Made by a program: the position numbers and the translations under genes. Below are positions 26,113 through 35,202 of a stretch of DNA of 64,000 bases, piece after piece. Location of the stretch: positions 1 to 64,000 of the forward strand of contig DDDG01000004.1 in assembly GCA_002336245.1 (NCBI GenBank), read 5' to 3'. The notes beneath the pieces were generated by a model. That model was not told the DNA's origin and ran no database searches. It saw only the letters and a list, made by a program, of their open reading frames with translations. Source of the stretch: Flavobacteriales bacterium UBA1986 (GTDB lineage: Bacteria > Bacteroidota > Bacteroidia > Flavobacteriales_G > Salibacteraceae). Within the stretch, counting starts at the first letter, position 1. Each line of letters opens with the position of its first letter.

Positions 26113-26864
26113 TGTTAGAGATCAAAAATTTAAAAGCCCGTATTGAAGAGAAAGAAATTCTCCGCGGCATCGATTTGAAAATTAACGCGGGTGAAGTGCA
26201 CGCCATCATGGGACCAAACGGTTCGGGTAAAAGCACTTTGGCTTCTGTTCTTGCGGGAAGAGAAGACTACGAAGTAACCGGCGGAAGTGTGAGCTTCGAT
26301 GGTAAGGATCTCTTGGATTTAAAGCCCGAAGACCGAGCTCGGGAAGGATTGTTTCTAGCCTTTCAGTATCCGGTGGAAATTCCGGGAGTGAGCAATGTGA
26401 ACTTCTTGAAAACAGCTGTGAACCAAATTCGTGAGTACAAAGGTCTTGAGCCAATGGCGGCGAAGGAGTTTCTCAAGATGGTTCGAGAGCGCAAAGACTT
26501 GGTTGAGATGCCATCCGATTTGGCGCAGCGTTCAGTGAACGAAGGCTTTTCTGGTGGCGAAAAGAAACGCAACGAGATTTTCCAGATGGCCATGCTCGAG
26601 CCGAAGCTTTCCATATTGGATGAAACCGACTCTGGCTTGGACATCGATGCTTTGCGTGTTGTGGCTAACGGCGTAAATAAATTGCGCACTCCCCAGAATG
26701 CAAGCCTTGTGATTACACACTACCAAAGACTGCTTGATTACATCATTCCAGATTTTGTGCATGTATTGTATCAAGGAAGAATCATCCGCAGTGGTGGCAA
26801 AGAGCTCGCTCTAGAATTGGAGGAACGCGGCTACGATTGGATCAAAGAAGGCGCCGAAGCATGA
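26112..26864 (+). CDS. sufC: Fe-S cluster assembly ATPase SufC
   Basis: 250-residue ABC-type ATPase that drives the SufB-SufD scaffold. Walker A is GPNGSGKST, the signature is NEGFSGGEKKRNEI (the SufC variant of LSGGQ) and Walker B is LSILDETDSGLDIDAL. The H switch is in VITHYQRLLDYI. The sufD ATG overlaps the stop (ATGA). Confidence 0.97.
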   Translation: MLEIKNLKARIEEKEILRGIDLKINAGEVHAIMGPNGSGKSTLASVLAGREDYEVTGGSVSFDGKDLLDLKPEDRAREGLFLAFQYPVEIPGVSNVNFLKTAVNQIREYKGLEPMAAKEFLKMVRERKDLVEMPSDLAQRSVNEGFSGGEKKRNEIFQMAMLEPKLSILDETDSGLDIDALRVVANGVNKLRTPQNASLVITHYQRLLDYIIPDFVHVLYQGRIIRSGGKELALELEERGYDWIKEGAEA

Positions 26865-28057
26865 GTCGACTTTTAGAACAAAAGGAAGATTTCTTACGTG
26901 AGATTGGCCAAAACCTGAATGGCGCGAACCGCTCTGTGTTTGAAGGCCTAAGATCTTCTGGAGAAGAACAATTGTCGAAGTTACTTCCTCCAAGCACCAA
27001 AGAAGAGTACTGGAAATACACCAAACTCACCAAAATCCTCAAAGGAACATACTCCCCGCAACAGCCTGTAATAATGGAGTTTCTCGGTGAATCCGACGAG
27101 CAAAATTACATTCGAAATTGGGAGGACATGGAGGCTGAGGAGATTGCATCTCTGCCCAAACTCGGAGTTACAGACCGTAAGGAAGAACATTTTTTTGATG
27201 CTTTAAACGCTGCCCGATTCAGCGATGGATTTTGCGTTTATGCTGAAGGAGATGCGGCGCGCTTTGAGGTTTATGAAAACTTCAGAGGACCAGGAAGTGT
27301 AAGCCAGAAAAGGAACTTAGTTGTGGTGAAGAAAGGCGCAAGCCTGAAGCTCATTCATCGCCTGAAAGGTGCTGCTCGAGGTGCTTTCGCAAACAACTTG
27401 ACAGAGGTATATGTAGAGGAAGGAGCTCATTTTGAATACATCATGATTCAAGACGTTCAGGGTCTTAGCCAAATTGGGAGCATTTACGTCGAGCAGAAAT
27501 CGAACTCTGTGGTTCGTTTTCATACGGCCAGCCTGTCCGGAGATCTCAACAGAAACAACCTCAACATCCGTGTGAATGGAGAGAACTGCGAGAGCTATTT
27601 GGATGGCATCAGCCTGGGCGTGAACGCAAACCACATCGACCACCACACCATCGTTGATCACATGCAGCCAAACTGTATGAGTTCCGAGAATTACAAAGGG
27701 ATTTTCTACGACCAATCGCGCGGTGTTTTCAACGGCAAAGTATTCGTTCGCCAACTCGCTCAAAAAACAAATGCATTTCAATCGAATCAGAATATTCTAA
27801 TGTCCGACAATTCCAGTGTAGACTCGAAGCCAGAGTTGGAGATCTATGCGGATGACGTGAAATGCAGTCATGGCTCTACAACGGGGCAGTTCGACGAAGA
27901 AGCTGTATTCTACTTGCGCTCACGTGGAATTGGTGAGGACTCGGCAAGACAATTACTGGTACAAGCCTTCCTTGCAGAAATTACAGAAGCCATTCAGGAT
28001 GAAGAAGCGCGCGACGAACTTCTCTCATTGTTGGATTTAAAGATTGGTTCAGAATGA
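26861..28057 (+). CDS. sufD: Fe-S cluster assembly protein SufD
   Basis: 398 residues from ATG 26861, chosen because it overlaps the sufC stop (ATGA) as in coupled genes; the longer reading from 26837 lies inside sufC. SufD is the SufB paralogue in SufBC2D, needed for iron entry. The C-terminal beta-helix motifs DDVKCSHGSTTGQFDEEAVFYLRSRGI and ARQLLVQAF are diagnostic. The end overlaps sufS by four bases. Confidence 0.95.
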   Translation: MSRLLEQKEDFLREIGQNLNGANRSVFEGLRSSGEEQLSKLLPPSTKEEYWKYTKLTKILKGTYSPQQPVIMEFLGESDEQNYIRNWEDMEAEEIASLPKLGVTDRKEEHFFDALNAARFSDGFCVYAEGDAARFEVYENFRGPGSVSQKRNLVVVKKGASLKLIHRLKGAARGAFANNLTEVYVEEGAHFEYIMIQDVQGLSQIGSIYVEQKSNSVVRFHTASLSGDLNRNNLNIRVNGENCESYLDGISLGVNANHIDHHTIVDHMQPNCMSSENYKGIFYDQSRGVFNGKVFVRQLAQKTNAFQSNQNILMSDNSSVDSKPELEIYADDVKCSHGSTTGQFDEEAVFYLRSRGIGEDSARQLLVQAFLAEITEAIQDEEARDELLSLLDLKIGSE

Positions 28058-29274
28058 GTGTAAAAACACTGGCTGAAATACGCGCCGATTTTCCCATCCT
28101 CGAGCGCAAAGTTCACGGACAAGACTTAGTTTACTTCGACAACGCAGCATCGGCCCAGAAGCCTCGTCAGGTTGTAGACCGAATTTCTCATTACTACCTG
28201 CACCAGCATGCCAATGTGCACCGTGGCGTGCATGCCTTAAGCCAAGAAGCTACCGACGCTTTTGAAGCAGCAAGACGAAGAATCGCCGACTTTTTTGGGG
28301 CTGCTTCCGATCGGGAAATCATTTTTACCACAGGAACCACCAATGGAATAAACCTCATTGCCAGCTCGCTGGGTAAGATGTTGGAAAAAGGTTCTGAGAT
28401 TGTCATCACTCAAATGGAACACCATTCGAACATGGTTCCATGGCAAATGATGTGTGAAGACCGCGGAATGGTATTGCGCGTGGTTCCAATCGACGAGCGC
28501 GGCCAGATCAACATGGAGGCCTTCCAGAATACGCTCAACTCAAAAACCAGATTGGTTGCAGTGAATCATGTGAGCAACAGTTTGGGGACGATCAATCCGG
28601 TGGAGGAAATCATTCGCTTGGCGAAGGGTGTTGGTTCTTTGGTGCTCATTGACGGCGCTCAGTCGGCTCCGCACATGAAGTTGAACTTAAAGGAACTCGG
28701 CGCAGATTTTTATGCCGTTTCCGGACACAAGATTTTCGGCCCAACAGGAACGGGCTTTCTATACGGAAAAGAAGAAGTTTTAGGCAATATGCCGCCCTAC
28801 ATGGGTGGAGGTGAGATGATTGACCGTGTTACCATCGAGAAAAGCACCTACCAAGGCTTACCCTTTCGTTTTGAGGCGGGAACACCAAACATGGCGGGCG
28901 CCATTGGCATGGCTTCGGCCGTTGATTATATGGAGGAGGTAGGTTTTGATTTCATTCAAAAGCAAGAAGAAGAATTGCTTCAGTACGCCATCAAAGAACT
29001 CAATAATTTTGGAGGCATTCGCTTTATTGGCGAAGCCGAAAAGAGAGCCTCTCTCGTGTCTTTTCTTGTTGAGGGGACTCATCCATATGATGTGGGGAGC
29101 TTGCTCGACCAGCAAGGTATTGCGGTGCGCACAGGGCATCATTGCACAGAGCCCGTGATGGATTTCTTCGGAATTCCTGGAACCCTGCGTGCATCCTTCG
29201 CATTTTACAACACAACGGAAGAGATCGATCGCATGATGGTCGCCCTCGACCGCGCCCGAAAAATGCTCAGCTAA
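28054..29274 (+). CDS. sufS: Cysteine desulfurase SufS
   Basis: 406-residue PLP enzyme of the group II (SufS/CsdA) type, releasing sulfur from cysteine for Fe-S assembly. The PLP lysine is K226 in SGHKIFGPTG, and the catalytic cysteine is C364 in VRTGHHCTEP. Group II enzymes usually need a SufE or SufU partner, and none is encoded next to it; a sufE gene may be elsewhere. The gene closes the SUF operon, with the HAD phosphatase 10 bases downstream possibly co-transcribed. Confidence 0.97.
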   Translation: MSVKTLAEIRADFPILERKVHGQDLVYFDNAASAQKPRQVVDRISHYYLHQHANVHRGVHALSQEATDAFEAARRRIADFFGAASDREIIFTTGTTNGINLIASSLGKMLEKGSEIVITQMEHHSNMVPWQMMCEDRGMVLRVVPIDERGQINMEAFQNTLNSKTRLVAVNHVSNSLGTINPVEEIIRLAKGVGSLVLIDGAQSAPHMKLNLKELGADFYAVSGHKIFGPTGTGFLYGKEEVLGNMPPYMGGGEMIDRVTIEKSTYQGLPFRFEAGTPNMAGAIGMASAVDYMEEVGFDFIQKQEEELLQYAIKELNNFGGIRFIGEAEKRASLVSFLVEGTHPYDVGSLLDQQGIAVRTGHHCTEPVMDFFGIPGTLRASFAFYNTTEEIDRMMVALDRARKMLS

Positions 29275-29284
29275 GGCACACCAA

Positions 29285-29911
29285 ATGCTCGACCTCAGCG
29301 GAGTAAAGAACATTATTTTCGACCTTGGAGCTGTGGTCCTAAACATCGACTACACGTTAACCATCAAAGCCTTTCAAGACCTGGGTGCCGGAAGTTTTGA
29401 TGAGGTCTACGGTCAGTTTAAGCAGAGTGGACTCTTCGACGATTTGGAAACGGGCCGAATAGAACCAGAGGTTTTCAGAGATCGGGTTAGAGAGGAGTTT
29501 AAACTTGAACTCAGCGACGATCAGATTGATCGAGCATGGAATGCCTTGCTTCTAGATTTACCGAAGGAACGAATCGATTTATTGCGTCGACTCGGCAAAA
29601 CCTACCGACTTTTCTTGCTTTCAAATACCAATGCGATTCATTACAAACAATATTGTTTGAATCTTATGGAGGAGCACGGAATCCCCAACTTAGATCCACT
29701 TTTCGAGAAGGTGTATTTGTCGCATGAAATTCACGCGCGAAAACCCTCAATGGGGGCCTATCAATTTGTTGTAGACGACGCTCTGATTGTTCCTGAAGAA
29801 AGTATTTTCATCGACGACATTGAGAAAAACGCACTGGCTGCGGAGCAGCTTGGAATCAGAGGAATTTGGCTTCGTGGAGAACTTCTAGACCTCTTCGAAA
29901 AAGCGAAGTAG
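29285..29911 (+). CDS. HAD family phosphatase
   Basis: 208 residues. Motif I is FDLGAVVLNID with nucleophile D13. Motif II is LFLLSNTN, the lysine motif lies near HARKPSMGAY, and motif IV is SIFIDDIEKN. This layout matches YihX/YfbT-type HAD phosphatases with a helical cap. Likely removes phosphate from a sugar phosphate or nucleotide; the substrate is unknown. Placed right behind sufS. Confidence 0.88.
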   Translation: MLDLSGVKNIIFDLGAVVLNIDYTLTIKAFQDLGAGSFDEVYGQFKQSGLFDDLETGRIEPEVFRDRVREEFKLELSDDQIDRAWNALLLDLPKERIDLLRRLGKTYRLFLLSNTNAIHYKQYCLNLMEEHGIPNLDPLFEKVYLSHEIHARKPSMGAYQFVVDDALIVPEESIFIDDIEKNALAAEQLGIRGIWLRGELLDLFEKAK

Positions 29912-29924
29912 CCAGCAAGAACGA

Positions 29925-30962
29925 CTACATTAAAACACCCCTCTTCGCTGGGATGGGCTCAGGAATATCCTGCTCACCCAACATTTGTCTTAAGTCTATT
30001 TCAATCGTTCTGCAAAGAGAAAGTATTGGGATGTCGTTGCCCAAAACCTAAAAAGGGTTCTCGGAATAATCTCCCATCAATTCCATGCTGATGAAAATCC
30101 AGCCAATAAGAGCACTGAAAGGAATGGATATCCACGTGGCGTAAGCGGCATATTCACTGAAAACGGAGGCCATAGAAAAGGGGATGAGAAAGATGAAAAT
30201 CCCGACAAAAATTAGGCTCATGTTTGCGTACTGACGAGGAAGTGGAAACTTTTTAATGCGCTCGAGCTTTCCTTGGTGACCATAGAAATTTGTGAGCAGG
30301 GCCTGCATTTCCATATGCCGGAAATCGTCGATGAGATTGGCTTCGCGAATGTTCCTCAAATCTTTTGTTTGCTCGTCGATGAGGAAGGTCGCTTGGTTTT
30401 TGAAGCTTGACATCCGGCTCAATTCAGCTGCATCAAGAAAATCTTCCATCTTGATTTTATCCACGAACTCTTTCACCAGCCCAGTACCGTATTTCTCCAT
30501 GCGCTTTTCCTTCAAGCTGCCAATGTGCATGCCCAGACTCACGTGTTCCCAACTTGTAGGAATGAGCAGCTGACCCCGCAGCGTATAGAGCCATGCGATG
30601 TGTCTGTGAAGGATGCGCGTTCGAACTTTTTGGAGATTCATTTCCGATTCTGGCGTTTCGGTGAAGAGGTTCGAGATGAACCCATTGCACTGACTGGCAA
30701 TGCTTCGAGAGTCGTTCACAATCGCACCCCAAACTTTTCGCGCCTCCCACATACGGTCGTAAGATTGGTTGTTTTTGAAGCCTACCGTGAATGAAACGGC
30801 AATACCAATCACCGACAAAGCCGACCATGGAATGGCCAACCACTCGAAGCCGGTAAAGAAATAGATGGCCGTAGCTAAGGTGCTCCAGAGCGTGAGCCAT
30901 ACCATGTGTAACCAGGTGAAAGCCAATACGTCTTTTAAACTGAAATTCTTTTTGACGAACAT
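29925..30962 (-). pseudogene. Bestrophin family ion channel interrupted by an in-frame TAG
   Basis: The intact part (30048-30962, 304 residues) carries four membrane helices and the family motifs around FTVGFKNNQSYDRMWEARKVWG, RRILH-like RTRILHRHIAWLYTLR and the C-terminal YSENPF. Bestrophins are chloride or anion channels. Family members continue after ENPF with a conserved Glu; here that codon is TAG (30048-30050), and the same frame then reads on for 40 residues with the family tail NDIPILSLCRTIEIDLRQML before TAG 29925-29927. So the reading frame is the full gene with one nonsense codon, probably GAG to TAG. The truncated protein may still fold. Sequencing error is possible. Confidence 0.82.
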
Positions 30963-30972
30963 CTAAATCAGA

Positions 30973-31380
30973 TTAAGTGGGATTGATTTCTTGGCACAGT
31001 TCCAAGAGAATTCCGTTGGCGCTTTTTGGATGAATGAAGGCAATGAGTTTGTTGTCGGCCCCTTTTTTTGGTTCTTCGTTGATGAAGACAAAACCTTCTT
31101 TTTTAAGGCGGATGATCTCAGCATATATGTCGTCAACCGCGACGGCCATGTGGTGAATTCCCTCTCGGTTTTTTTCCAAGTACTTGTAGATTGCACTGTT
31201 TGGGTCGGTGGCCTCGAGCAACTCCAATTTACTTTCGCCCAATTGAAAGAAGATGGTATTGACCGACTCTGAAGCTACTGCTTCTTCCTTGTAGGCATCC
31301 GCGCCTAACAGCTTTCGAAAAACCTCTTTGGCTTTTGCCGCATCTTTCACCGCGATGCCCAAGTGTTCAATTTTAATCAT
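30973..31380 (-). CDS. mce: Methylmalonyl-CoA epimerase
   Basis: 135-residue vicinal-oxygen-chelate fold protein converting (2S)- and (2R)-methylmalonyl-CoA in the propionyl-CoA to succinyl-CoA route. The metal-ligand pattern is visible: H6 in IEHLGIAV, a Glu in SKLELLEAT, His in GIHHMAVAVDD and Glu near the C terminus in GILLELCQ. It lies ten bases upstream of the bestrophin gene on the same strand; mutase genes are not in the window. Confidence 0.92.
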   Translation of the reverse strand: MIKIEHLGIAVKDAAKAKEVFRKLLGADAYKEEAVASESVNTIFFQLGESKLELLEATDPNSAIYKYLEKNREGIHHMAVAVDDIYAEIIRLKKEGFVFINEEPKKGADNKLIAFIHPKSANGILLELCQEINPT

Positions 31381-31407
31381 AGGGGTGCTTTAGACAAATA
31401 TGCACAT

Positions 31408-32466
31408 CTAATCGGCTTTCTTCTTCAAGTATCGCTCGACTCGATCTAAAGCCATTTCAGGAGGAATTTCTTTTTCTCCTTGAAGCGACTTTAGAAGTAG
31501 ATTAGAGAGGTGAGGAGCCAATAGGCAAGCTTTGCTTCCCATGCCATTCAAAACCGAAAGCTTTGGGTATTTGTGGTGGCTTCCAACAAATGGTCTCCGA
31601 TCGTAACTCGCCGGACGAATGCCTGCTAGGTGCTCGAGAGGAACAATTTTGTCGGCGTAAAAGCTTTTGGCAGATTCGAGCAAGGCCTTCGCCGCCCCTT
31701 CATCTGGGAGAGCTTCAGTTGCTTTATTGTCGTAGGTAGCACCCAGCCAATACAAGCCATCTTCGGAGGGCGCAATGAAGTCTTTCTTATTTACGGCGGC
31801 CTTTAGGTCATGACCCAAGCGCAGTTTTAGCAAGTCGCCCTTGGCTGGATGAAAGGGCAAATGAGAAAAAAACGGATTTTTCCGGACGCCCAAACCTTCG
31901 CAGAAAATTATGTGCTTTGCTTGAATACTAAGGCCTTTGGTTTTAAAATTTCCATTTTCGGCATCCAATGCTTCGTAATTAAATGCTTCTTGGAAGTAGT
32001 GTCCTTCGGTCAAGGAGGTGATGGATTTTGCGATGAAGTTTGCCACATTGAGCTTCGCACAGGAACGCAATTTACCCAAGCCAAATGGCGCCTCAATGGC
32101 ATCCATTCGGGCAGAGAAATCGAGGACCTCTTTGTAAGGAGGCTCCTCCATTCGCGCTCTCCAACGGTTGTGTTCTTCAGTGCTTTCCAATACTCTATAC
32201 AGAATGAGTTCCTGAATAAAAGGCTCATCCGTTTCTATGTTTTTATAGAATGAGAGGGCTTCATCGAAGACTTCTTTTCCAGCCCAAGCGAACTTGCTGT
32301 CGCGGAAGGCCATAGGGTGAAACAAGCCAACAGCCACTGAAGAGGATTGGTTTTCTTCGGGTAAGTCGAAAATAGCACATGTCAGGCCTTCTTGTTTAGC
32401 TCGAAGGTGAAGGTTGGCCCCGGTAATTCCGTGCCCTACAATTAGAAGATCAAGCTCCAGTTCCAT
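31408..32466 (-). CDS. FAD-dependent oxidoreductase (DAO-like)
   Basis: 352 residues. The N-terminal dinucleotide-binding motif is VGHGITGANLHLRA (GxGxxG), and the C-terminal half contains the DAO-type segment GIRPASYDRRPFVGSH followed by LNGMGSKACLLAP. These resemble glycine oxidase or D-amino-acid oxidase relatives. The substrate cannot be told. The start codon lies 17 bases inside the end of the upstream serine hydrolase gene (same strand), so the two are likely one transcript. Confidence 0.82.
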   Translation of the reverse strand: MELELDLLIVGHGITGANLHLRAKQEGLTCAIFDLPEENQSSSVAVGLFHPMAFRDSKFAWAGKEVFDEALSFYKNIETDEPFIQELILYRVLESTEEHNRWRARMEEPPYKEVLDFSARMDAIEAPFGLGKLRSCAKLNVANFIAKSITSLTEGHYFQEAFNYEALDAENGNFKTKGLSIQAKHIIFCEGLGVRKNPFFSHLPFHPAKGDLLKLRLGHDLKAAVNKKDFIAPSEDGLYWLGATYDNKATEALPDEGAAKALLESAKSFYADKIVPLEHLAGIRPASYDRRPFVGSHHKYPKLSVLNGMGSKACLLAPHLSNLLLKSLQGEKEIPPEMALDRVERYLKKKAD

Positions 32467-33610
32467 GGATTCGGAGTGCTGATTTTATGTATTCGAACAG
32501 ATCTAAAGGATGTCCGTCTTGGCGTTTTGATGAGCGTTTCCAACCCAAACGAACCACGATGAGGTCTTTGGAAGGAATGCCAACAGCATACTGTCCGTTG
32601 ATTCCTCTTGAGTAGAAAAAGGGAACCTCATCAAATTCACCCATCCACCATTGGTAACCGTAGCGTCGGTTTGGACTGCCATCTAATTCTAGTGTTGGAG
32701 CAGGCAACAGAGACTCATAGGTAAAAGTGGAATCGATCAATTGTTCGTCATTCCATCTTCCTCCGTTCATCATCACACGAATCAAACGGGCTAAATCGCG
32801 CGCATTACTGTTGAAACAACAGCTTGCTTTAGCCATTCCACCAGGCCGGTCGTAGGTCCAATATGCATCTCGGGAAGCCCCGATTTTCGACCAGATTTTT
32901 TCTTCGAAATAGGCGTTCAAGCTTTTGCCGGTGGCTTTTTCAAGAACCAAGGCGAGAATTTGGGTGTCGCCGCCCTTGTACTCAAAGTATTTCCCTGACT
33001 CTTCTTCAACCGAGTGCGAAAGAACCAAACTGCGAAGGTCCTCGCCATAATTGAGTTTTGCAACAAAGCCGAAAGGGTTGAGGTATCCTTCGGAGTATGA
33101 CATTCCCGAACTCATGGTGATGAGGTGTCGAAGGGTCAAGTTCATATTTGCTTCCGTTTTAAATTCATCAAGATAGTCGCCCACGTAATTATCCAAGCTT
33201 CCAATTTCTCCCGATAGAATGGCTGCGCCGATGGCCATGGAAGTGTAACTTTTGGTCATACTGAAGGTGTTCGACCAACTGGTATCACTGAATTCTCCCC
33301 AGTACTTTTCAAGGAGAATTGAATCCTGAAAAAGCACCAAAAAGGCGCCGCTCTGATATTGCTCGTGTTGAGCATTTTCCTCCGCAGTCAAATCAATTTT
33401 ATTGTAGATTGAGGAGAGGGGCCAAGCTTTTGGTGAAGCTGTTTTTACGAGCTCTCCAGGAAAGTCTTTGTATTCAAAAAGAGAGGGTCCAAGTTGTCCT
33501 TTGCCTATGGTAAGTCGAAGTGTTTTGTACACATGATTGTTTCCCGTCATGTGAATGAGAAGAGGAATAAGTCCGAGGACAAGAAGAAGGAAGCTTAATT
33601 TGCGTTTCAA
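32450..33610 (-). CDS. Serine hydrolase (class C beta-lactamase-like)
   Basis: 386 residues starting at TTG 33610; a hydrophobic N-terminal helix (about 5-20) is a signal or anchor. The catalytic Ser-x-x-Lys is STMTK-like FSMTKSYTS, and the later segments NARDLARLIRVMMNGGRW and the YSRGINGQYAVGIP motif fit the beta-lactamase/NylB-type esterase family. These are D-Ala-D-Ala-type fold enzymes used as peptidases or esterases rather than in drug resistance. Substrate unknown. Confidence 0.85.
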   Translation of the reverse strand: MKRKLSFLLLVLGLIPLLIHMTGNNHVYKTLRLTIGKGQLGPSLFEYKDFPGELVKTASPKAWPLSSIYNKIDLTAEENAQHEQYQSGAFLVLFQDSILLEKYWGEFSDTSWSNTFSMTKSYTSMAIGAAILSGEIGSLDNYVGDYLDEFKTEANMNLTLRHLITMSSGMSYSEGYLNPFGFVAKLNYGEDLRSLVLSHSVEEESGKYFEYKGGDTQILALVLEKATGKSLNAYFEEKIWSKIGASRDAYWTYDRPGGMAKASCCFNSNARDLARLIRVMMNGGRWNDEQLIDSTFTYESLLPAPTLELDGSPNRRYGYQWWMGEFDEVPFFYSRGINGQYAVGIPSKDLIVVRLGWKRSSKRQDGHPLDLFEYIKSALRIHGTGA

Positions 33611-33680
33611 AACAATTGGACTGAAGTACCGAATGTAGTTTTATTCCAAATTACCTAACGGCAAGTGAAGCCGGAGTAAG

Positions 33681-33692
33681 TGACAGATGTCA
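33681..33692. promoter_or_regulatory. Inverted repeat TGACAGATGTCA
   Basis: TGAC-AGAT-GTCA, a perfect TGAC-N4-GTCA dyad 68 bases before the 33760 gene, in the style of CRP/FNR-family sites. The regulator is unknown. Confidence 0.4.
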
Positions 33693-33759
33693 TATATATT
33701 AGGCTTTAAAAAGATTTTTTTCGTGGCGCAAAAATGATTTCTAGAGAAACAGACAAAAA

Positions 33760-34164
33760 ATGCATCACATCAACATTCCGAAGGATAAGAGAAGAAGTAT
33801 GGCCGACCTTCATTTCGACCATGTTCAGTGGACAAATTCCCTTCGTTTTTACAAAGAGGAAGTCGGGATTTTTAGAAATCGTTTGGAAGAGGTTGTGTCC
33901 AAAAACACAAATTCGGAATTTGCTGCCAAGGCGGAGCATTTTCAAAACAGCTTTATTCTTCAGAACGAACAAATAGACACCTTGAGTCACGACATTAAAA
34001 TTCATGAAAATGGAATGAGTGCCTTTGCCAAAGAGCAACCCATTGCTGCCGAGCACGGAACCTTTGCCAATCATGAAGGTTTGGAAGAAAGAATGGAAAG
34101 CTTCGTAAAACTCTATCAAGAATTGAAAGCAGACTTCAATCGCTTTCTAAGTGAGTGGATGTAA
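33760..34164 (+). CDS. Hypothetical helical protein rich in His/Glu
   Basis: 134 residues, no family recognised. It is almost wholly helical by composition, without signal peptide or membrane helix. Histidine and acidic residues recur at helix-like spacing: HFDHVQW near the start, EHFQN, HDIKIHE, EHGTFANHEGLEER. This could be a metal-binding four-helix bundle (for example hemerythrin- or ferritin-like), but no full motif was found. It ends immediately before the ATG of the dehydrogenase gene, so they are probably co-transcribed. The start may instead be the ATG at 33799. Confidence 0.7.
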   Translation: MHHINIPKDKRRSMADLHFDHVQWTNSLRFYKEEVGIFRNRLEEVVSKNTNSEFAAKAEHFQNSFILQNEQIDTLSHDIKIHENGMSAFAKEQPIAAEHGTFANHEGLEERMESFVKLYQELKADFNRFLSEWM

Positions 34165-35112
34165 ATGGCTGAGGGCAACTTAAAAATCACCCTTGTCGGA
34201 CTTGGCAATGCAGGCCGAGCTGTCGTAGGAATGCTTCTAGCAACTAGGGGTAGGTTCGACATCAATATTCAAGATCCATCCGAGGCTATAGAAGGAACCA
34301 TTTTGGATCTTAAACATGCCGCTGGAACAAACGGCAGGAACAGGATTTTTTGGAACGATCGGGAACAGTTTGAATCCTCGGATTTTGTTGTTCACACCGC
34401 CGGCGGTCAGATTCACGATGGGGGCGATCGAATGGCCGTGTCGGGGGCGAGCATTGAAATGGCTAGAAAGGTCTTCGAAGGAGTACAATTTCGCTCCGAG
34501 CCCTATATTTTAGTGGTGGCAAACCCCATCGACGTAGTTGCCTATTTTGTCCAGAAGTTCACCGGGATATCTCCTGAGAAGATCATAGGAATTGGAACCG
34601 CGGCTGACACGGCTCGACTTCAATATAGCATTTCAGAATTTTTAGGATTGGAAATGGATCAAGTGTCAATGATGGCTTTGGGAGAGCATGGGATGCACCT
34701 TGTTCCGATTTGGTCACACACAACTGCTGGCGGAAAGAACATTGAGGATTTGATTGATGAAGCGAAGCGGTCGGAACTCAAAGAACAAACGATTCACTCC
34801 CCACAGAAGATTAGAACCGCAACATCAGCCTCTGTATTTCCCACAAGCCTTCTTTGCATTCGAATCATTCGTCTCCTCGACATGAAAGAGGAAGGGGTAT
34901 TGCCCCTGAGCACAAGTCTAAATTCCGAGAACCAAATGCTGTTTGAAACAGAGGCAATTTATATGAGTGTTCCGGTAAAAATTAGTGGAGGCAGCCTTGA
35001 GCAAGTCAAGGGTTTTAAGTATTCGGCAGACGAAATTGCTGGTTTAAAAAACTCTGCCGATATCATTCGACACAGCATTCAACTCTATAGTAGGTATTAT
35101 AAGGCTGATTAA
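34165..35112 (+). CDS. Lactate/malate dehydrogenase family protein
   Basis: 315 residues. The Rossmann loop is GLGNAGRA, the catalytic Asp/Arg pair is in GTAADTARLQ, and the catalytic His lies in GEHGMHLVPIW; N in VVANPIDVV is also conserved. These support an NAD-dependent 2-hydroxyacid dehydrogenase. The specificity loop, normally TAGxxRKPGxxR (malate) or with Q (lactate), reads TAGGQIHDGGDR, putting Ile at the discriminating position, so neither lactate nor malate is clearly indicated. Sits between the helical protein and the stress proteins. Confidence 0.85.
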   Translation: MAEGNLKITLVGLGNAGRAVVGMLLATRGRFDINIQDPSEAIEGTILDLKHAAGTNGRNRIFWNDREQFESSDFVVHTAGGQIHDGGDRMAVSGASIEMARKVFEGVQFRSEPYILVVANPIDVVAYFVQKFTGISPEKIIGIGTAADTARLQYSISEFLGLEMDQVSMMALGEHGMHLVPIWSHTTAGGKNIEDLIDEAKRSELKEQTIHSPQKIRTATSASVFPTSLLCIRIIRLLDMKEEGVLPLSTSLNSENQMLFETEAIYMSVPVKISGGSLEQVKGFKYSADEIAGLKNSADIIRHSIQLYSRYYKAD

Positions 35113-35125
35113 AGTCATTTTTTGA

Positions 35126-35178
35126 ATTGACGTCAATCATTCCTTTGCCTTGAGACATTGTGAACTTTTGAGGTTCAC
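35126..35178. promoter_or_regulatory. Two inverted repeats upstream of the first universal stress protein
   Basis: ATTGACGTCAAT (35126-35137) is a perfect 12-base palindrome. GTGAAC-N7-GTTCAC (35160-35178) is a second dyad 24 bases before the start codon. Both are candidate operator or leader-hairpin sequences; no regulator can be assigned. Confidence 0.4.
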
Positions 35179-35202
35179 GTTAATTTCCAAGGATACCCTG
35201 CT

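Noticed and set aside
30541..30546. Other CACGTG hexamers as parS candidates
   Set aside because: They lack the flanking GTTT/AAAC arms; only the two mnmG-flanking sites are full palindromes.
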